From: IMCC2047 sp041395865
GTDB taxonomy: Bacteria > Pseudomonadota > Gammaproteobacteria > Pseudomonadales > IMCC2047
NCBI GenBank assembly: GCA_041395865.1
Contig: JAWKZQ010000007.1
Coordinates: 1 to 64,000 of the forward strand
Reading direction: 5' to 3'
DNA: 64,000 nt
A model generated the notes under the pieces. The model was not told the DNA's origin. It saw only the letters and a program-made list of their open reading frames with translations, and did no database searches. Of the stretch, positions 25,523 to 34,302 are shown in pieces (the first letter of the stretch is position 1; each line of letters begins with the position of its first letter). The position numbers and the translations under genes are program-made.

Positions 25523-27012
25523 ACCCCGAATATTTCTCTGAACTCGCTGCTAAGGGCTTTAACCGTATTCCCGTCAGCCGCCGCGTGCTGGCGGACCTGG
25601 ATACGCCGCTGAGCGCTTACCTGAAACTGGCTGACGGCCCTTATTCGTACCTGTTTGAGTCGGTTCAGGGCGGAGAGAAGTGGGGGCGCTACTCCATGAT
25701 CGGCCTGCCTTGCCGCACCGTTCTTAAGGTGCATGGCTACCAGATCACCCTTGAAACCGATGGCCAGGTTACGGAAACGCTTGAGCACGAAGACCCATTG
25801 GATTTTGTGAAGCAGTTTCAGCAGCGTTTCAAGGTTGCCGAAACCGAAGGCGAACCGCGCTTTAACGGCGGGCTGGTCGGGTATTTCGGCTACGACACCG
25901 TACGCTATATCGAACCGCGGCTGAAAGACTCGGTACCGCCGGATACGGTTGGTAACCCCGATATCCTGTTGATGGTGTCCGACGAAGTGCTGGTGTTCGA
26001 TAACCTGGCGGGAACCCTGACGTTGACGGTTCATGTCGATCCGTCCGAAGCGGGCGCGTACGACAAAGCCCAGGCGCGTCTTGATGAGTTGGTGGCCAAG
26101 TTGCCGCAACCTTCGCCGCAACTGGCTGAAATTGACCTGGCGGTGGCCCAGCAGGCGGCTGACGAGTTGCGCATCAGCGACGCCGATTTTAAATCGGATT
26201 TTACCCAGGAAGGTTTTGAGGCTGGCGTCGAAAAAATCAAGGAATACACCCTGGCTGGCGATGTCATGCAGGTGGTGCCGTCACAGCGCATGACGATTCC
26301 CTTCGAGGCAGAGCCGATTAATCTTTATCGGGCGTTACGCAACCTCAACCCGTCACCCTATATGTATTTCCTCAATTTGGGGGATTTCCATATCGTGGGC
26401 TCTTCGCCTGAGATTCTCGCGCGAGTGGAAAGCGGCGAAGTGACCGTTCGTCCAATCGCGGGTACCCGGCGCCGCGGCTACAGTGCCGAAGAGGATCGGG
26501 CGCTGGAAAAAGAGCTGCTGGCGGATCCGAAGGAAATTGCCGAGCACCTGATGTTGATCGACCTGGGACGTAACGATGCGGGCCGGGTTTCTGAAATTGG
26601 AACGGTGCGGGTTACCGACCAGATGGTGGTGGAAAAATATTCCCACGTGATGCATATCGTCTCGAATGTGGTTGGCGAACTTAAGGAAGGGCTGAGCTCT
26701 ATCGATGTGTTACGTGCTACCCTGCCGGCCGGCACACTCAGCGGCGCACCCAAAATTCGCGCGATGGAAATTATCGACGAGATCGAGCCGGTCAAGCGCG
26801 GCGTCTATGGTGGCGCTGTCGGCTATATCTCCTGGGACGACAATATGGATACGGCGATTGCCATTCGTACTGCCGTGATCAAAGACAAAAAACTCTATAT
26901 TCAGGCTGGTGCCGGTGTGGTTGCCGATTCTGTGCCGCGCCTGGAATGGAAAGAAACCATGAATAAAGCGCGCGCCATGTTCCGCGCCGTTGCCATGGCA
27001 TACAAAGCGTAG
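25519..27012 (+). CDS. trpE: Anthranilate synthase component I
   Basis: TrpE makes anthranilate from chorismate and ammonia delivered by TrpG. The 497-residue protein has the N-terminal tryptophan-feedback region (YLFESVQGGEKWGRYSMIG near 35-53) and the chorismate-binding domain with VGSSPEILARVE, RPIAGTRRRG, LIDLGRNDAGRV, GTLSGAPKIRAMEIIDE and YGGAVGYIS. The intact LxES-type segment suggests normal feedback inhibition. It overlaps rpe by four bases and precedes trpG by 14 bases. Confidence 0.97.
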   Translation: MNPEYFSELAAKGFNRIPVSRRVLADLDTPLSAYLKLADGPYSYLFESVQGGEKWGRYSMIGLPCRTVLKVHGYQITLETDGQVTETLEHEDPLDFVKQFQQRFKVAETEGEPRFNGGLVGYFGYDTVRYIEPRLKDSVPPDTVGNPDILLMVSDEVLVFDNLAGTLTLTVHVDPSEAGAYDKAQARLDELVAKLPQPSPQLAEIDLAVAQQAADELRISDADFKSDFTQEGFEAGVEKIKEYTLAGDVMQVVPSQRMTIPFEAEPINLYRALRNLNPSPYMYFLNLGDFHIVGSSPEILARVESGEVTVRPIAGTRRRGYSAEEDRALEKELLADPKEIAEHLMLIDLGRNDAGRVSEIGTVRVTDQMVVEKYSHVMHIVSNVVGELKEGLSSIDVLRATLPAGTLSGAPKIRAMEIIDEIEPVKRGVYGGAVGYISWDDNMDTAIAIRTAVIKDKKLYIQAGAGVVADSVPRLEWKETMNKARAMFRAVAMAYKA

Positions 27013-27026
27013 AGCAGGCTCAAGCT

Positions 27027-27611
<585 letters not shown>

Positions 27612-27615
27612 TCAC

Positions 27616-28638
27616 ATGAATATGCAAGAGGCGATTAAAGCCGTCACTGAAAAACGTGATTTAACGACAGCGGAAATGGCCTCTGTCATGCGCCTGATCA
27701 TGACAGGCGAAGCGACACCTGCGCAGATCGGCGGTTTCCTGATTGGCCTGCGCATGAAGGGTGAAACGGTCGATGAAATTACCGGCGCAGCCCAGGTGAT
27801 GCGAGAGCTGGTTACACGGGTTGATATCAGCCACCCTAACCTGGTCGATACCTGTGGTACAGGCGGTGACGGTTCCGGTATTTTCAATGTTTCCACGGCG
27901 GGTGCTTTTGTCGTTGCGGCGGCGCAAGGTAAAGTGGCCAAGCACGGCAATCGTTCCGTTTCCAGTAAAACAGGCAGTGCCGATGTGCTCGAAGCCGCAG
28001 GTATTAACCTGGATCTTACGCCTGAGCAGGTCGCCGGTTGTATTGATTTTGTCGGGGTTGGATTTATGTTTGCCCCAGCGCATCACAATGCGATGAAACA
28101 TGCCATCGGGCCTCGCCGTGAAATGGGTGTGCGCACTATTTTTAATGTGCTGGGGCCATTGACCAATCCTGCGCTGGTGAAAAACCAGGTATTGGGGGTT
28201 TTTTCCAGGGATTTGGTACGCCCGATGGCAGAAGTGCTGCAACGCCTGGGCTCCGAACATGTTTTGATCATGCATTCGGCCGATGGGCTGGATGAGATCA
28301 GCATTGCGGCTGAAACCTATATCGCGGAACTCAAAAACGGTGAAATTTACGAATACACGGTTAGCCCCGAGGAGTTTGGCTTGACGCGCAGCTCGCTGGA
28401 CGAGTTGGTCGTGGAGGATGCTGAAGCAAGCTTCAAGCTTATCAGGCAGGCCTTTAAATCCGGTGAGGGTGCGGCCGCGGATATCATCGCCCTCAACGCC
28501 GGCGCCGCGCTCTATGCCAGTAACGTCGCCGATACGTTGAAAGAAGGCGTGCTGTTAGCGCAGGACGCCATCGATAGCGGCCTGGCGCTGGAAAAAATCA
28601 GTGAATTAGCCAGCCATACGCGTTGCCTGGCACATTAA
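27616..28638 (+). CDS. trpD: Anthranilate phosphoribosyltransferase
   Basis: TrpD joins anthranilate with PRPP, the second step of tryptophan synthesis. The 340-residue protein carries DTCGTGGDGSGIFNVST (PRPP-binding glycine loop), KHGNRSVSSKTGSADVLEAAG, FMFAPAHHNAMK and RTIFNVLGPLTNPA. An in-frame GTG at 27604 would overlap the end of trpG; the ATG at 27616, or ATG 27622, gives a start closer to the family. It is fourth in rpe-trpEGDC. Confidence 0.96.
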   Translation: MNMQEAIKAVTEKRDLTTAEMASVMRLIMTGEATPAQIGGFLIGLRMKGETVDEITGAAQVMRELVTRVDISHPNLVDTCGTGGDGSGIFNVSTAGAFVVAAAQGKVAKHGNRSVSSKTGSADVLEAAGINLDLTPEQVAGCIDFVGVGFMFAPAHHNAMKHAIGPRREMGVRTIFNVLGPLTNPALVKNQVLGVFSRDLVRPMAEVLQRLGSEHVLIMHSADGLDEISIAAETYIAELKNGEIYEYTVSPEEFGLTRSSLDELVVEDAEASFKLIRQAFKSGEGAAADIIALNAGAALYASNVADTLKEGVLLAQDAIDSGLALEKISELASHTRCLAH

Positions 28639-28663
28639 TCGTTACAGATTTAACGGATACCGA

Positions 28664-29464
28664 ATGACAAACGCTATTCCTACGGTTTTGGAAAAGATTA
28701 TCAGCCGCAAAGCGGAAGAGGTGGCTGAACGTAAGCAGATTCGCTCCCAAGCTGAGCTGGAGGCGCTACTGCCTGCAGTGGATGAGCCGCGCGGCTTTGC
28801 CCATGCCATGCAGGTTGCCGTTGCAGCCGGGCGCTCGGCGGTTATTGCCGAGGTGAAAAAAGCATCGCCAAGTAAAGGCGTCATTCGCGCAAACTTCGAC
28901 CCGGCCCAGATTGCCCGCAGCTACGAGCTGGCAGGTGCGACCTGTTTGTCCGTGTTAACGGATATTGACTTCTTTCAGGGCAGCGACCTGTACCTGCAGC
29001 AAGCACGTGCAGCCTGCTCCCTGCCTGTTATCCGCAAGGATTTTATGATCGACCCTTACCAGGTGGTTGAAGCCAGGGCGCTGGGTGCCGATTGTATCCT
29101 GTTGATTGTCGCGGCGTTGCAGGATGCCCAGATGCATGAGCTTAACGCGGCTGCGCAAGCCTGTGGGCTGGATGTGCTGGTGGAAGTGCATGATGCCGAT
29201 GAACTGGATCGCGCGCTGATGCTTGATACGCCGCTGGTGGGCATCAATAACCGTAACCTGCATAACTTCGAGACTTCACTGCAAACGACCATTGACCTGC
29301 TGGATCGCATTCCCGATGACCGCCTGGTCGTCACCGAGAGTGGCATTCACCTGCCGGAGGATGTGGCTTTGATGAAAAAACATCAGGTTCACGCTTTTCT
29401 GGTGGGGGAAGCTTTTATGCGTGCAGAGGAGCCGGGCGCCAAGTTGGCCGAATTGTTTTTTTAG
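28664..29464 (+). CDS. trpC: Indole-3-glycerol phosphate synthase
   Basis: TrpC closes the indole ring from CdRP. The 266-residue TIM barrel has the N-terminal VLEKIISRKAEEV helix, VIAEVKKASPSKG with the catalytic Lys, SVLTDIDFFQGS, VIRKDFMIDPYQV, GINNRNL and VTESGIHLPEDV. It is the monofunctional form, without TrpF. It is the last trp gene here; 86 bases follow without a clear terminator. trpF, trpB and trpA are not in the window. Confidence 0.97.
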   Translation: MTNAIPTVLEKIISRKAEEVAERKQIRSQAELEALLPAVDEPRGFAHAMQVAVAAGRSAVIAEVKKASPSKGVIRANFDPAQIARSYELAGATCLSVLTDIDFFQGSDLYLQQARAACSLPVIRKDFMIDPYQVVEARALGADCILLIVAALQDAQMHELNAAAQACGLDVLVEVHDADELDRALMLDTPLVGINNRNLHNFETSLQTTIDLLDRIPDDRLVVTESGIHLPEDVALMKKHQVHAFLVGEAFMRAEEPGAKLAELFF

Positions 29465-29550
29465 GCTGCTGCCTCCCTCCCGTCACTTCAGGAAGGGTGA
29501 TGCAGGCGTTTGATCAGGGACGTATTACTTTCACTGTTTAAGATTCAAAC

Positions 29551-29925
29551 ATGACTATACGTTACGATATTGATCTGAAAAAAAATGTTATTTTTATCGG
29601 TGCCTACGGCGCGATCAGCGTGAAAGACATGGCGCATACGATTCAGGAAATAGAATCGACGCTGGATGTCCCGGCACCGATGACCATGGTGTTGGAGCTG
29701 CGTGAAATCAAGCGTGCATTCTTCGTTCGGGAAATGGATCGCCTGATTACACTACTGGCGAATGAAGCCGGTCGGTTTGTCAGCTGTTTTGCTTTTATTG
29801 TGTCGCGCGATACCATGATGGGCGTCGGTCGCCGTTTTGCGATCAAGGCTGCGCGTCGAGGCGTGCAGCTCGAGGTTTTCAATGATTATGCGGATGCCGC
29901 CAAGTGGCTGCGCATGGTGTCCTGA
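29551..29925 (+). CDS. Small SpoIIAA-like protein of unknown function
   Basis: A 124-residue soluble protein. The pattern YDIDLKKNVIFIGAYGAISVKDM, alternating beta strands and helices, and a central hydrophobic strand before a helix suggest a SpoIIAA/STAS-like fold of the type seen in short conserved hypothetical proteins; this is inference from pattern only. No catalytic motif is evident. Its stop codon overlaps the start of the gamma-glutamylcyclotransferase-like gene (TGATG), so the two are translationally coupled and may act together. Confidence 0.7.
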   Translation: MTIRYDIDLKKNVIFIGAYGAISVKDMAHTIQEIESTLDVPAPMTMVLELREIKRAFFVREMDRLITLLANEAGRFVSCFAFIVSRDTMMGVGRRFAIKAARRGVQLEVFNDYADAAKWLRMVS

Positions 29926-30449
29926 TGGATAAAACACCGGCTGAACAGATTTTGTATTATGCCTACGGCTCAAACCTTCATCCGGAACGGTTGGGCGCAC
30001 GCATTCCTTCCAGCCAGCTGATGGGCGTTGCCGAACTTAGCGGCTACCAGCTTTTATTCCACAAGCGTGGCGCTGACCAGTCGGCCAAATGCAACGCGCT
30101 TTATTCAGGAAACCCTGAGCATATCCTGCTGGGGTCGCTGTTCAGCATGGCGGTCCATGAAAAACCGATTCTGGATGAAATTGAAGGGGCGGGTTATGTG
30201 GTTGCGGAAGTGATCGTCAATTACAGCGGGTCGCGGTATCCGGCCTTTATGTACGTGGCTGAGCAGGACTATATTGACGACTCGTTGCTACCTTACCAGT
30301 GGTACAAGGAGTTTGTTTACCTGGGCGCACGGTATATGGGGTTTCCTGATCACTATGTGTCCAGGCTGGCTGAGGTGGAAGCGATTGCCGATGCAGATGC
30401 AGAACGGCATGCGCTCAACGAGCGGGTGTTGAACCTGATGCGGGAATAG
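29925..30449 (+). CDS. Gamma-glutamylcyclotransferase-like (AIG2/GGCT fold) protein
   Basis: A 174-residue protein with the GGCT-fold opening YYAYGSNLHPERL, the substrate phosphate- or carboxylate-binding YGSN loop, and LGSLFSMAVHEKPILDEIEGAGY with the conserved catalytic Glu position. Members of the family release 5-oxoproline from gamma-glutamyl amino acids or act on gamma-glutamyl amines. The real substrate here is unknown. ATG 29925 overlaps the stop of the upstream small gene and is preferred over GTG 29904. After it come 215 bases with no gene. Confidence 0.85.
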   Translation: MDKTPAEQILYYAYGSNLHPERLGARIPSSQLMGVAELSGYQLLFHKRGADQSAKCNALYSGNPEHILLGSLFSMAVHEKPILDEIEGAGYVVAEVIVNYSGSRYPAFMYVAEQDYIDDSLLPYQWYKEFVYLGARYMGFPDHYVSRLAEVEAIADADAERHALNERVLNLMRE

Positions 30450-30664
30450 TCACCTGGTCGTACCCAGTCTTCGGACCACTTCTTCTCGGTATCTAATCGT
30501 CCTTGTCCGTTGCTTAATCCTTTTCGAGTTGTGCCGCGCGCCCTATTAAAAAACCTTGAACCGGAAGATACACCGTTCGGGGTGTCCTGCACCGGGTTTG
30601 CCGGATTGAACCTGTCGATAAGCTTTACCCTCTAAACGTCACATCACCAAGGTGGAAAGGTGGC

Positions 30665-31291
30665 GTGACGATGCCGGAAATGCAGTCTGTCAAGGTTGTA
30701 TTATATCGCTGGGCGGGTGCCTGGGGGCCTTTCAGCATTAAGATTCCCTGTGGCGAGTGCGCGCTGACTCGCGATGTCATTGAGGATACGCTGGCTAACG
30801 AGTTGGTGGGTATCCCGGTCGAGCTGCAGACCTATGACTGGTTAAGCTGCTGGTGGAAGCCTTTGAAGAAGGGTGCCTGGCATGCCCCCATTGTGATGGT
30901 TGATGGGACGGTGGTGAGCCAGGGCGCTGCTTTGAATAGAGGCCTGTTGACGCAGGCCGTGATCGAAAACTATGCCGCACATTCCAGGGTGCAGGGAAAC
31001 CTGGTGTTTGGAAAGCAAAGCTGTCCTCACTGCCGGCGGGCCAAGGGATATCTGGAAAAAGCGGGTATCGAGTACCGTTACCTGGATGTGGTGGGCGAAC
31101 CGCGGGCCCTGTACGAAATGCTGGCGCGAGTAAAACCGTTAATTAGCGCCAAGGCACCGGTTACGGTGCCGCAGATTTGGCTGGACGGAGCCTATATTGG
31201 CGGCGCTGATGAGTTGGCCGGACGGCTCGGCATGCCTGTGGAGCCAAACCCGGAACGGGGGCAGTGCTCCCTTTCTGCAAAACGAGAATAA
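30665..31291 (+). CDS. Two-domain thioredoxin-fold/glutaredoxin-like protein
   Basis: A 208-residue protein with two redox-like modules. The N-terminal domain (about 8-105) has a Cys pair CGEC at 29-32. The C-terminal domain (about 112-195) is glutaredoxin-like with active site CPHC at 120-123, a following helix, and TVPQIWLDG with the cis-Pro, then GGADELAGRLG. Both Cys pairs could form disulfides. It likely acts in cytoplasmic thiol reduction; no signal peptide is seen. Start is GTG 30665 or ATG 30671, the latter with AAAGG at a better spacing. Substrate and partners are unknown. Confidence 0.8.
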   Translation: MTMPEMQSVKVVLYRWAGAWGPFSIKIPCGECALTRDVIEDTLANELVGIPVELQTYDWLSCWWKPLKKGAWHAPIVMVDGTVVSQGAALNRGLLTQAVIENYAAHSRVQGNLVFGKQSCPHCRRAKGYLEKAGIEYRYLDVVGEPRALYEMLARVKPLISAKAPVTVPQIWLDGAYIGGADELAGRLGMPVEPNPERGQCSLSAKRE

Positions 31292-31314
31292 AATCAATTT
31301 CTTGGGCTGGCTTG

Positions 31315-31716
31315 TCAGGCATTTCCAGGCTGGAGGTCGCTTTGGCGGCGGCCAAAGCTTTTGCGCCGATCAGGCAGTATTGACGACAGGCGCTTGGTTC
31401 GCCGACGATCCCCGCGTTTTCGGCGTTGCGTTTTTCGGCGTTCGCTGACGCCGTCGGGAAGAACATCCTTGAACTCGAAATGTGCTTTGCCGCCAGCTTT
31501 GGCGATAGCGTCTACATAAGCCTTTGCGACACTCCGCTTCAGTCCTGCTTTAATCACCACTTTGCGGCCGGAAAACAGTCGCTCCAGCTTTCCAGCATCC
31601 TCTTCCTTGAGCAAGTCCAGTTTGAATAGACGTGCCATGCCGACCTTCACCTCTTCCGAGGTCCAGCCTTCCATTACTTCTCCTTGAAAAGTAACGCGAA
31701 AATTCTCAACACCCAT
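31315..31716 (-). CDS. Small protein with Arg-rich tail, unknown function
   Basis: A 133-residue protein in two parts. Residues about 4-83 form a compact alpha/beta domain (FRVTFQGEVMEGWTSEEVK..., then RLFSGRKVVIKAGLK...AYVDAIAKAGG) of a kind that recurs as an N-terminal module in proteobacterial hypothetical proteins. Residues 91-126 are a basic tail with repeated RR pairs (ERRKTQRRKRGDRRR, PDRRKSFGRR). The tail may bind nucleic acid or membrane; that is inference. ATG 31716 with AGGTGA upstream is chosen over the longer frame. It converges with the glutaredoxin-like gene and diverges from argS. Confidence 0.75.
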   Translation of the reverse strand: MGVENFRVTFQGEVMEGWTSEEVKVGMARLFKLDLLKEEDAGKLERLFSGRKVVIKAGLKRSVAKAYVDAIAKAGGKAHFEFKDVLPDGVSERRKTQRRKRGDRRRTKRLSSILPDRRKSFGRRQSDLQPGNA

Positions 31717-31819
31717 AGCGTCACCTACTACATCCGTTACAACAGAGGCTAACAATAAACATTAACGAAACGGCCGGATAAAAGCTACACCATTTATCTT
31801 TTCAGGCATTGACTGTGCG

Positions 31820-31849
31820 TAGTCATTGGCGCGGGTAATCGGTTATACT
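31820..31849 (+). promoter_or_regulatory. Possible argS promoter
   Basis: TAGTCA and TATACT, 18 bases apart, lie about 78 bases before the argS ATG in the 210-base divergent gap. The -10 is close to consensus; the -35 matches four of six. Confidence 0.4.
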
Positions 31850-31926
31850 ACGCCACTTTTTACGGGGCCTCCAACCTGCACAATGGTCGCGCAGGACGGG
31901 GTAAAGTCGCCAGGAATTGCTTGTTT

Positions 31927-33666
31927 ATGAACATCAGACATTTTTTAGTGGAGCAGGTTAAAAGTGCCATGCTGGCAGCCGGTTTGCCGGCCGACAGTGA
32001 ACCTTTGGTTACTCAGAGCACTCGCCCTGAATTTGGCGATTATCAAGCCAATGGCGCACTGCCTGCTGCCAAAAAAATGAAAACCAATCCGCGCGAACTG
32101 GCCACAAAAATTGTCGCAGAACTGGCGCTGGACCAGGTTGCAGAAAAAATCGAGATTGCCGGCCCCGGATTTATCAATATCCATCTGGCTCCCGATTATC
32201 TGGCAAATCTTTGTGGCGAGGCGTTGGTCGATGAGCAATTGAATGCCCGCCCCGAACGGGACCGGCAAACGGTCGTCGTGGATTATTCCGGACCCAACCT
32301 CGCCAAGGAGATGCACGTGGGTCACCTGCGCAGCACCATTATTGGTGATGCTGTCGCCAGGGTGCTGGAATTTGCCGGCGACAAGGTGATTCGCCAGAAC
32401 CACATGGGCGACTGGGGAACACAGTTCGGCATGTTGATTGCCGAACTTGAGGGGCAATTGCAGGCTGATTCCGACGCCGGTCTGGCGCTGGCCGATCTGG
32501 AGGCTTTTTACCAACAGGCCAAGAAACATTTTGATGATGATCCCGGGTTTGCCAATAAGGCGCGTGACTACGTGGTCAAGCTTCAGTCCGGTGATGCTCG
32601 CTGCGTGGCCCTCTGGCAGCAGTTTATCGATGTATCTGTTGCCCATAGCGAAGAAATTTATGAGCGACTCAATGTTTCTCTCAAACATGAGCATATTCGA
32701 CCGGAAAGTGCCTATAACCATGATTTGCCGCAGGTCGTGGCCGATCTCCAGGAAAAACAACTGGCCGTAACCAGCGAAGGTGCCCAGGTTGTGTTTTTAC
32801 AGGAGCTGGCCGACAAAGAGGGAAACCCCTCGGTGGCGATTGTGCAGAAATCTGACGGCGGCTTTCTTTACGCAACCACGGACCTGGCGGCGCTGAGGTA
32901 TCGGCACGGCGAGCTGCATGCGGACCGTATTCTGTATTTCGTCGATGCACGCCAGGCACTGCATTTGCAGCAGGTATTTACCATTGCCCGCAAGGCCGAC
33001 TTTGTAAATGCTGAAACAGGCCTGGAGCACCTCGCCTTCGGCACCATGATGGGACAGGATGGCAAGCCCTTTAAAACACGTACCGGCGGGACCGTTAAGC
33101 TGGCCGCACTTTTGCAGGAAGCGGTTGAACGTGCGGCGAAGCTGGTGGCGGAAAAGGATCCGGAACTGGATGAGCAGGGTCGCCAGGATGTTGCCCGGAA
33201 GGTGGGAATCGGCGCGGTTAAATATGCCGATTTGTCAAAGAATCGCACCAGCGATTACATCTTCAATTGGGATACCATGCTCAGCTTTGAAGGTAACACG
33301 GCGCCTTATCTCCAGTATGCCTATACCCGGATTCAGAGTATCTTCCGTAAGGCCAATGTCGATCCGCAAATGATCGCAGCATCCGTGCAGCTTGAGCAGG
33401 CGAATGAACGAAAACTTGCGTTAAAATTGTGCCAGTTTTCAGAGGTAATCGAGCAGGTGGCTAACGACTGTATGCCTAACCTGCTGTGCAGCTATCTCTA
33501 TGAACTGGCCAGCGAATATATGAGTTTTTACGAGGCCTGCCCTATCCTCAAGGAAGGAGTGGACGAGTCAACGCGAAACAGCCGTTTGCTGTTGTGCCAG
33601 CTGGTTGCCCGTACGCTGGCCACTGGCTTGGATCTTTTGGGTATTGAAGTAATGGAGCGCATGTAG
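31927..33666 (+). CDS. argS: Arginyl-tRNA synthetase
   Basis: Charges tRNA-Arg with arginine. The 579-residue class I synthetase has the N-terminal Add1 domain (about 1-85), the signature LAKEMHVGHLRSTIIGDA with the HIGH-like HVGH, FKTRTGGTVKL in place of a strict KMSKS, KYADLSKNRTSDYIFNWD and the C-terminal DALR anticodon-binding domain. A TTG at 31921 is in frame, but ATG 31927 begins the family N-terminus MNIRHFLVEQV. It is monocistronic or leads into the thioesterase gene 86 bases downstream. Confidence 0.97.
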   Translation: MNIRHFLVEQVKSAMLAAGLPADSEPLVTQSTRPEFGDYQANGALPAAKKMKTNPRELATKIVAELALDQVAEKIEIAGPGFINIHLAPDYLANLCGEALVDEQLNARPERDRQTVVVDYSGPNLAKEMHVGHLRSTIIGDAVARVLEFAGDKVIRQNHMGDWGTQFGMLIAELEGQLQADSDAGLALADLEAFYQQAKKHFDDDPGFANKARDYVVKLQSGDARCVALWQQFIDVSVAHSEEIYERLNVSLKHEHIRPESAYNHDLPQVVADLQEKQLAVTSEGAQVVFLQELADKEGNPSVAIVQKSDGGFLYATTDLAALRYRHGELHADRILYFVDARQALHLQQVFTIARKADFVNAETGLEHLAFGTMMGQDGKPFKTRTGGTVKLAALLQEAVERAAKLVAEKDPELDEQGRQDVARKVGIGAVKYADLSKNRTSDYIFNWDTMLSFEGNTAPYLQYAYTRIQSIFRKANVDPQMIAASVQLEQANERKLALKLCQFSEVIEQVANDCMPNLLCSYLYELASEYMSFYEACPILKEGVDESTRNSRLLLCQLVARTLATGLDLLGIEVMERM

Positions 33667-33752
33667 GCACGTCGGCCACGATAAAAACCGAATGGGTAAG
33701 TGCGCGGTAATCTTAAGATCGATCTTCGTTTGAATGGTAGGATGAAGTGGTT

Positions 33753-34262
33753 ATGGCTAAACAAGAAAAATCCTTGCATATGACAATTTTGATGACGCCG
33801 GATATGGGTAATTTTTCCGGCAATGTGCATGGCGGCTCGATCCTGAAACTGTTAGACCAGGTTGCCTATGCCTGTGCAGCACGCTATTGCCGTCACTATG
33901 TGGTGACGCTCTCCATTGACCACGTCATGTTCAATAAGCCGATCCGGGTCGGTGAGCTGGTATCTTTCCGGGCTAATATCAATTATGTCGGCAACAGCTC
34001 CATGGAAGTGGGCGTAAAAGTTATTGCCGAAGACTTGGAAACCAACTCCAAGCGCCACACTAACTCCTGTTATATCACGATGGTCTGTATGGGTAAGGAC
34101 GGTAAACCTGCCAAGGCGCCGGAGTTGCAAATCGAAACTGAATTTGAGCGTAAGCTCTTTGAAGCGGCAAAAATGCGTCGCGAACTCCGCCAGGAGGCTT
34201 CGCGTCGCAATGCCGAAATCACTGCCGGTATTCCCGACTACAATACCGACGTTAACGAGTAA
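33753..34262 (+). CDS. Hot-dog fold acyl-CoA thioesterase
   Basis: A 169-residue protein similar to YciA/acyl-CoA thioesterase family members. The hot-dog helix starts FSGNVHGGSILKLLDQVAYACA with the catalytic Asp in LLDQ; VTLSIDHVMFNKPIRVGELV and GNSSMEVGVKVIAED follow. The C-terminal third is charged and helical. It hydrolyses acyl-CoA, chain length unknown. ATG 33753 is used; the GTG six bases earlier is in frame. It converges with lhgO. Confidence 0.9.
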   Translation: MAKQEKSLHMTILMTPDMGNFSGNVHGGSILKLLDQVAYACAARYCRHYVVTLSIDHVMFNKPIRVGELVSFRANINYVGNSSMEVGVKVIAEDLETNSKRHTNSCYITMVCMGKDGKPAKAPELQIETEFERKLFEAAKMRRELRQEASRRNAEITAGIPDYNTDVNE

Positions 34263-34269
34263 AAGCTTC

Positions 34270-34292
34270 GCCCGGATTCTGGTAATCCGGGC
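34270..34292. terminator. Hairpin between converging genes, possible terminator
   Basis: A perfect 9-bp stem GCCCGGATT/AATCCGGGC with a five-base loop lies between the converging thioesterase and lhgO genes. T runs are poor: CTGCTGACC on the plus side and GAAGCTTTTA on the minus side. It may still end transcripts. Confidence 0.45.
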
Positions 34293-34302
34293 CTGCTGAC
34301 CC

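Noticed and set aside
30353..30592. 79-codon minus-strand frame and an ACACC/GGTGT hairpin in the gap after the cyclotransferase gene
   Set aside because: The frame overlaps the real gene end and lacks motifs; the hairpin is short with no T run, so neither supports a gene or terminator call.
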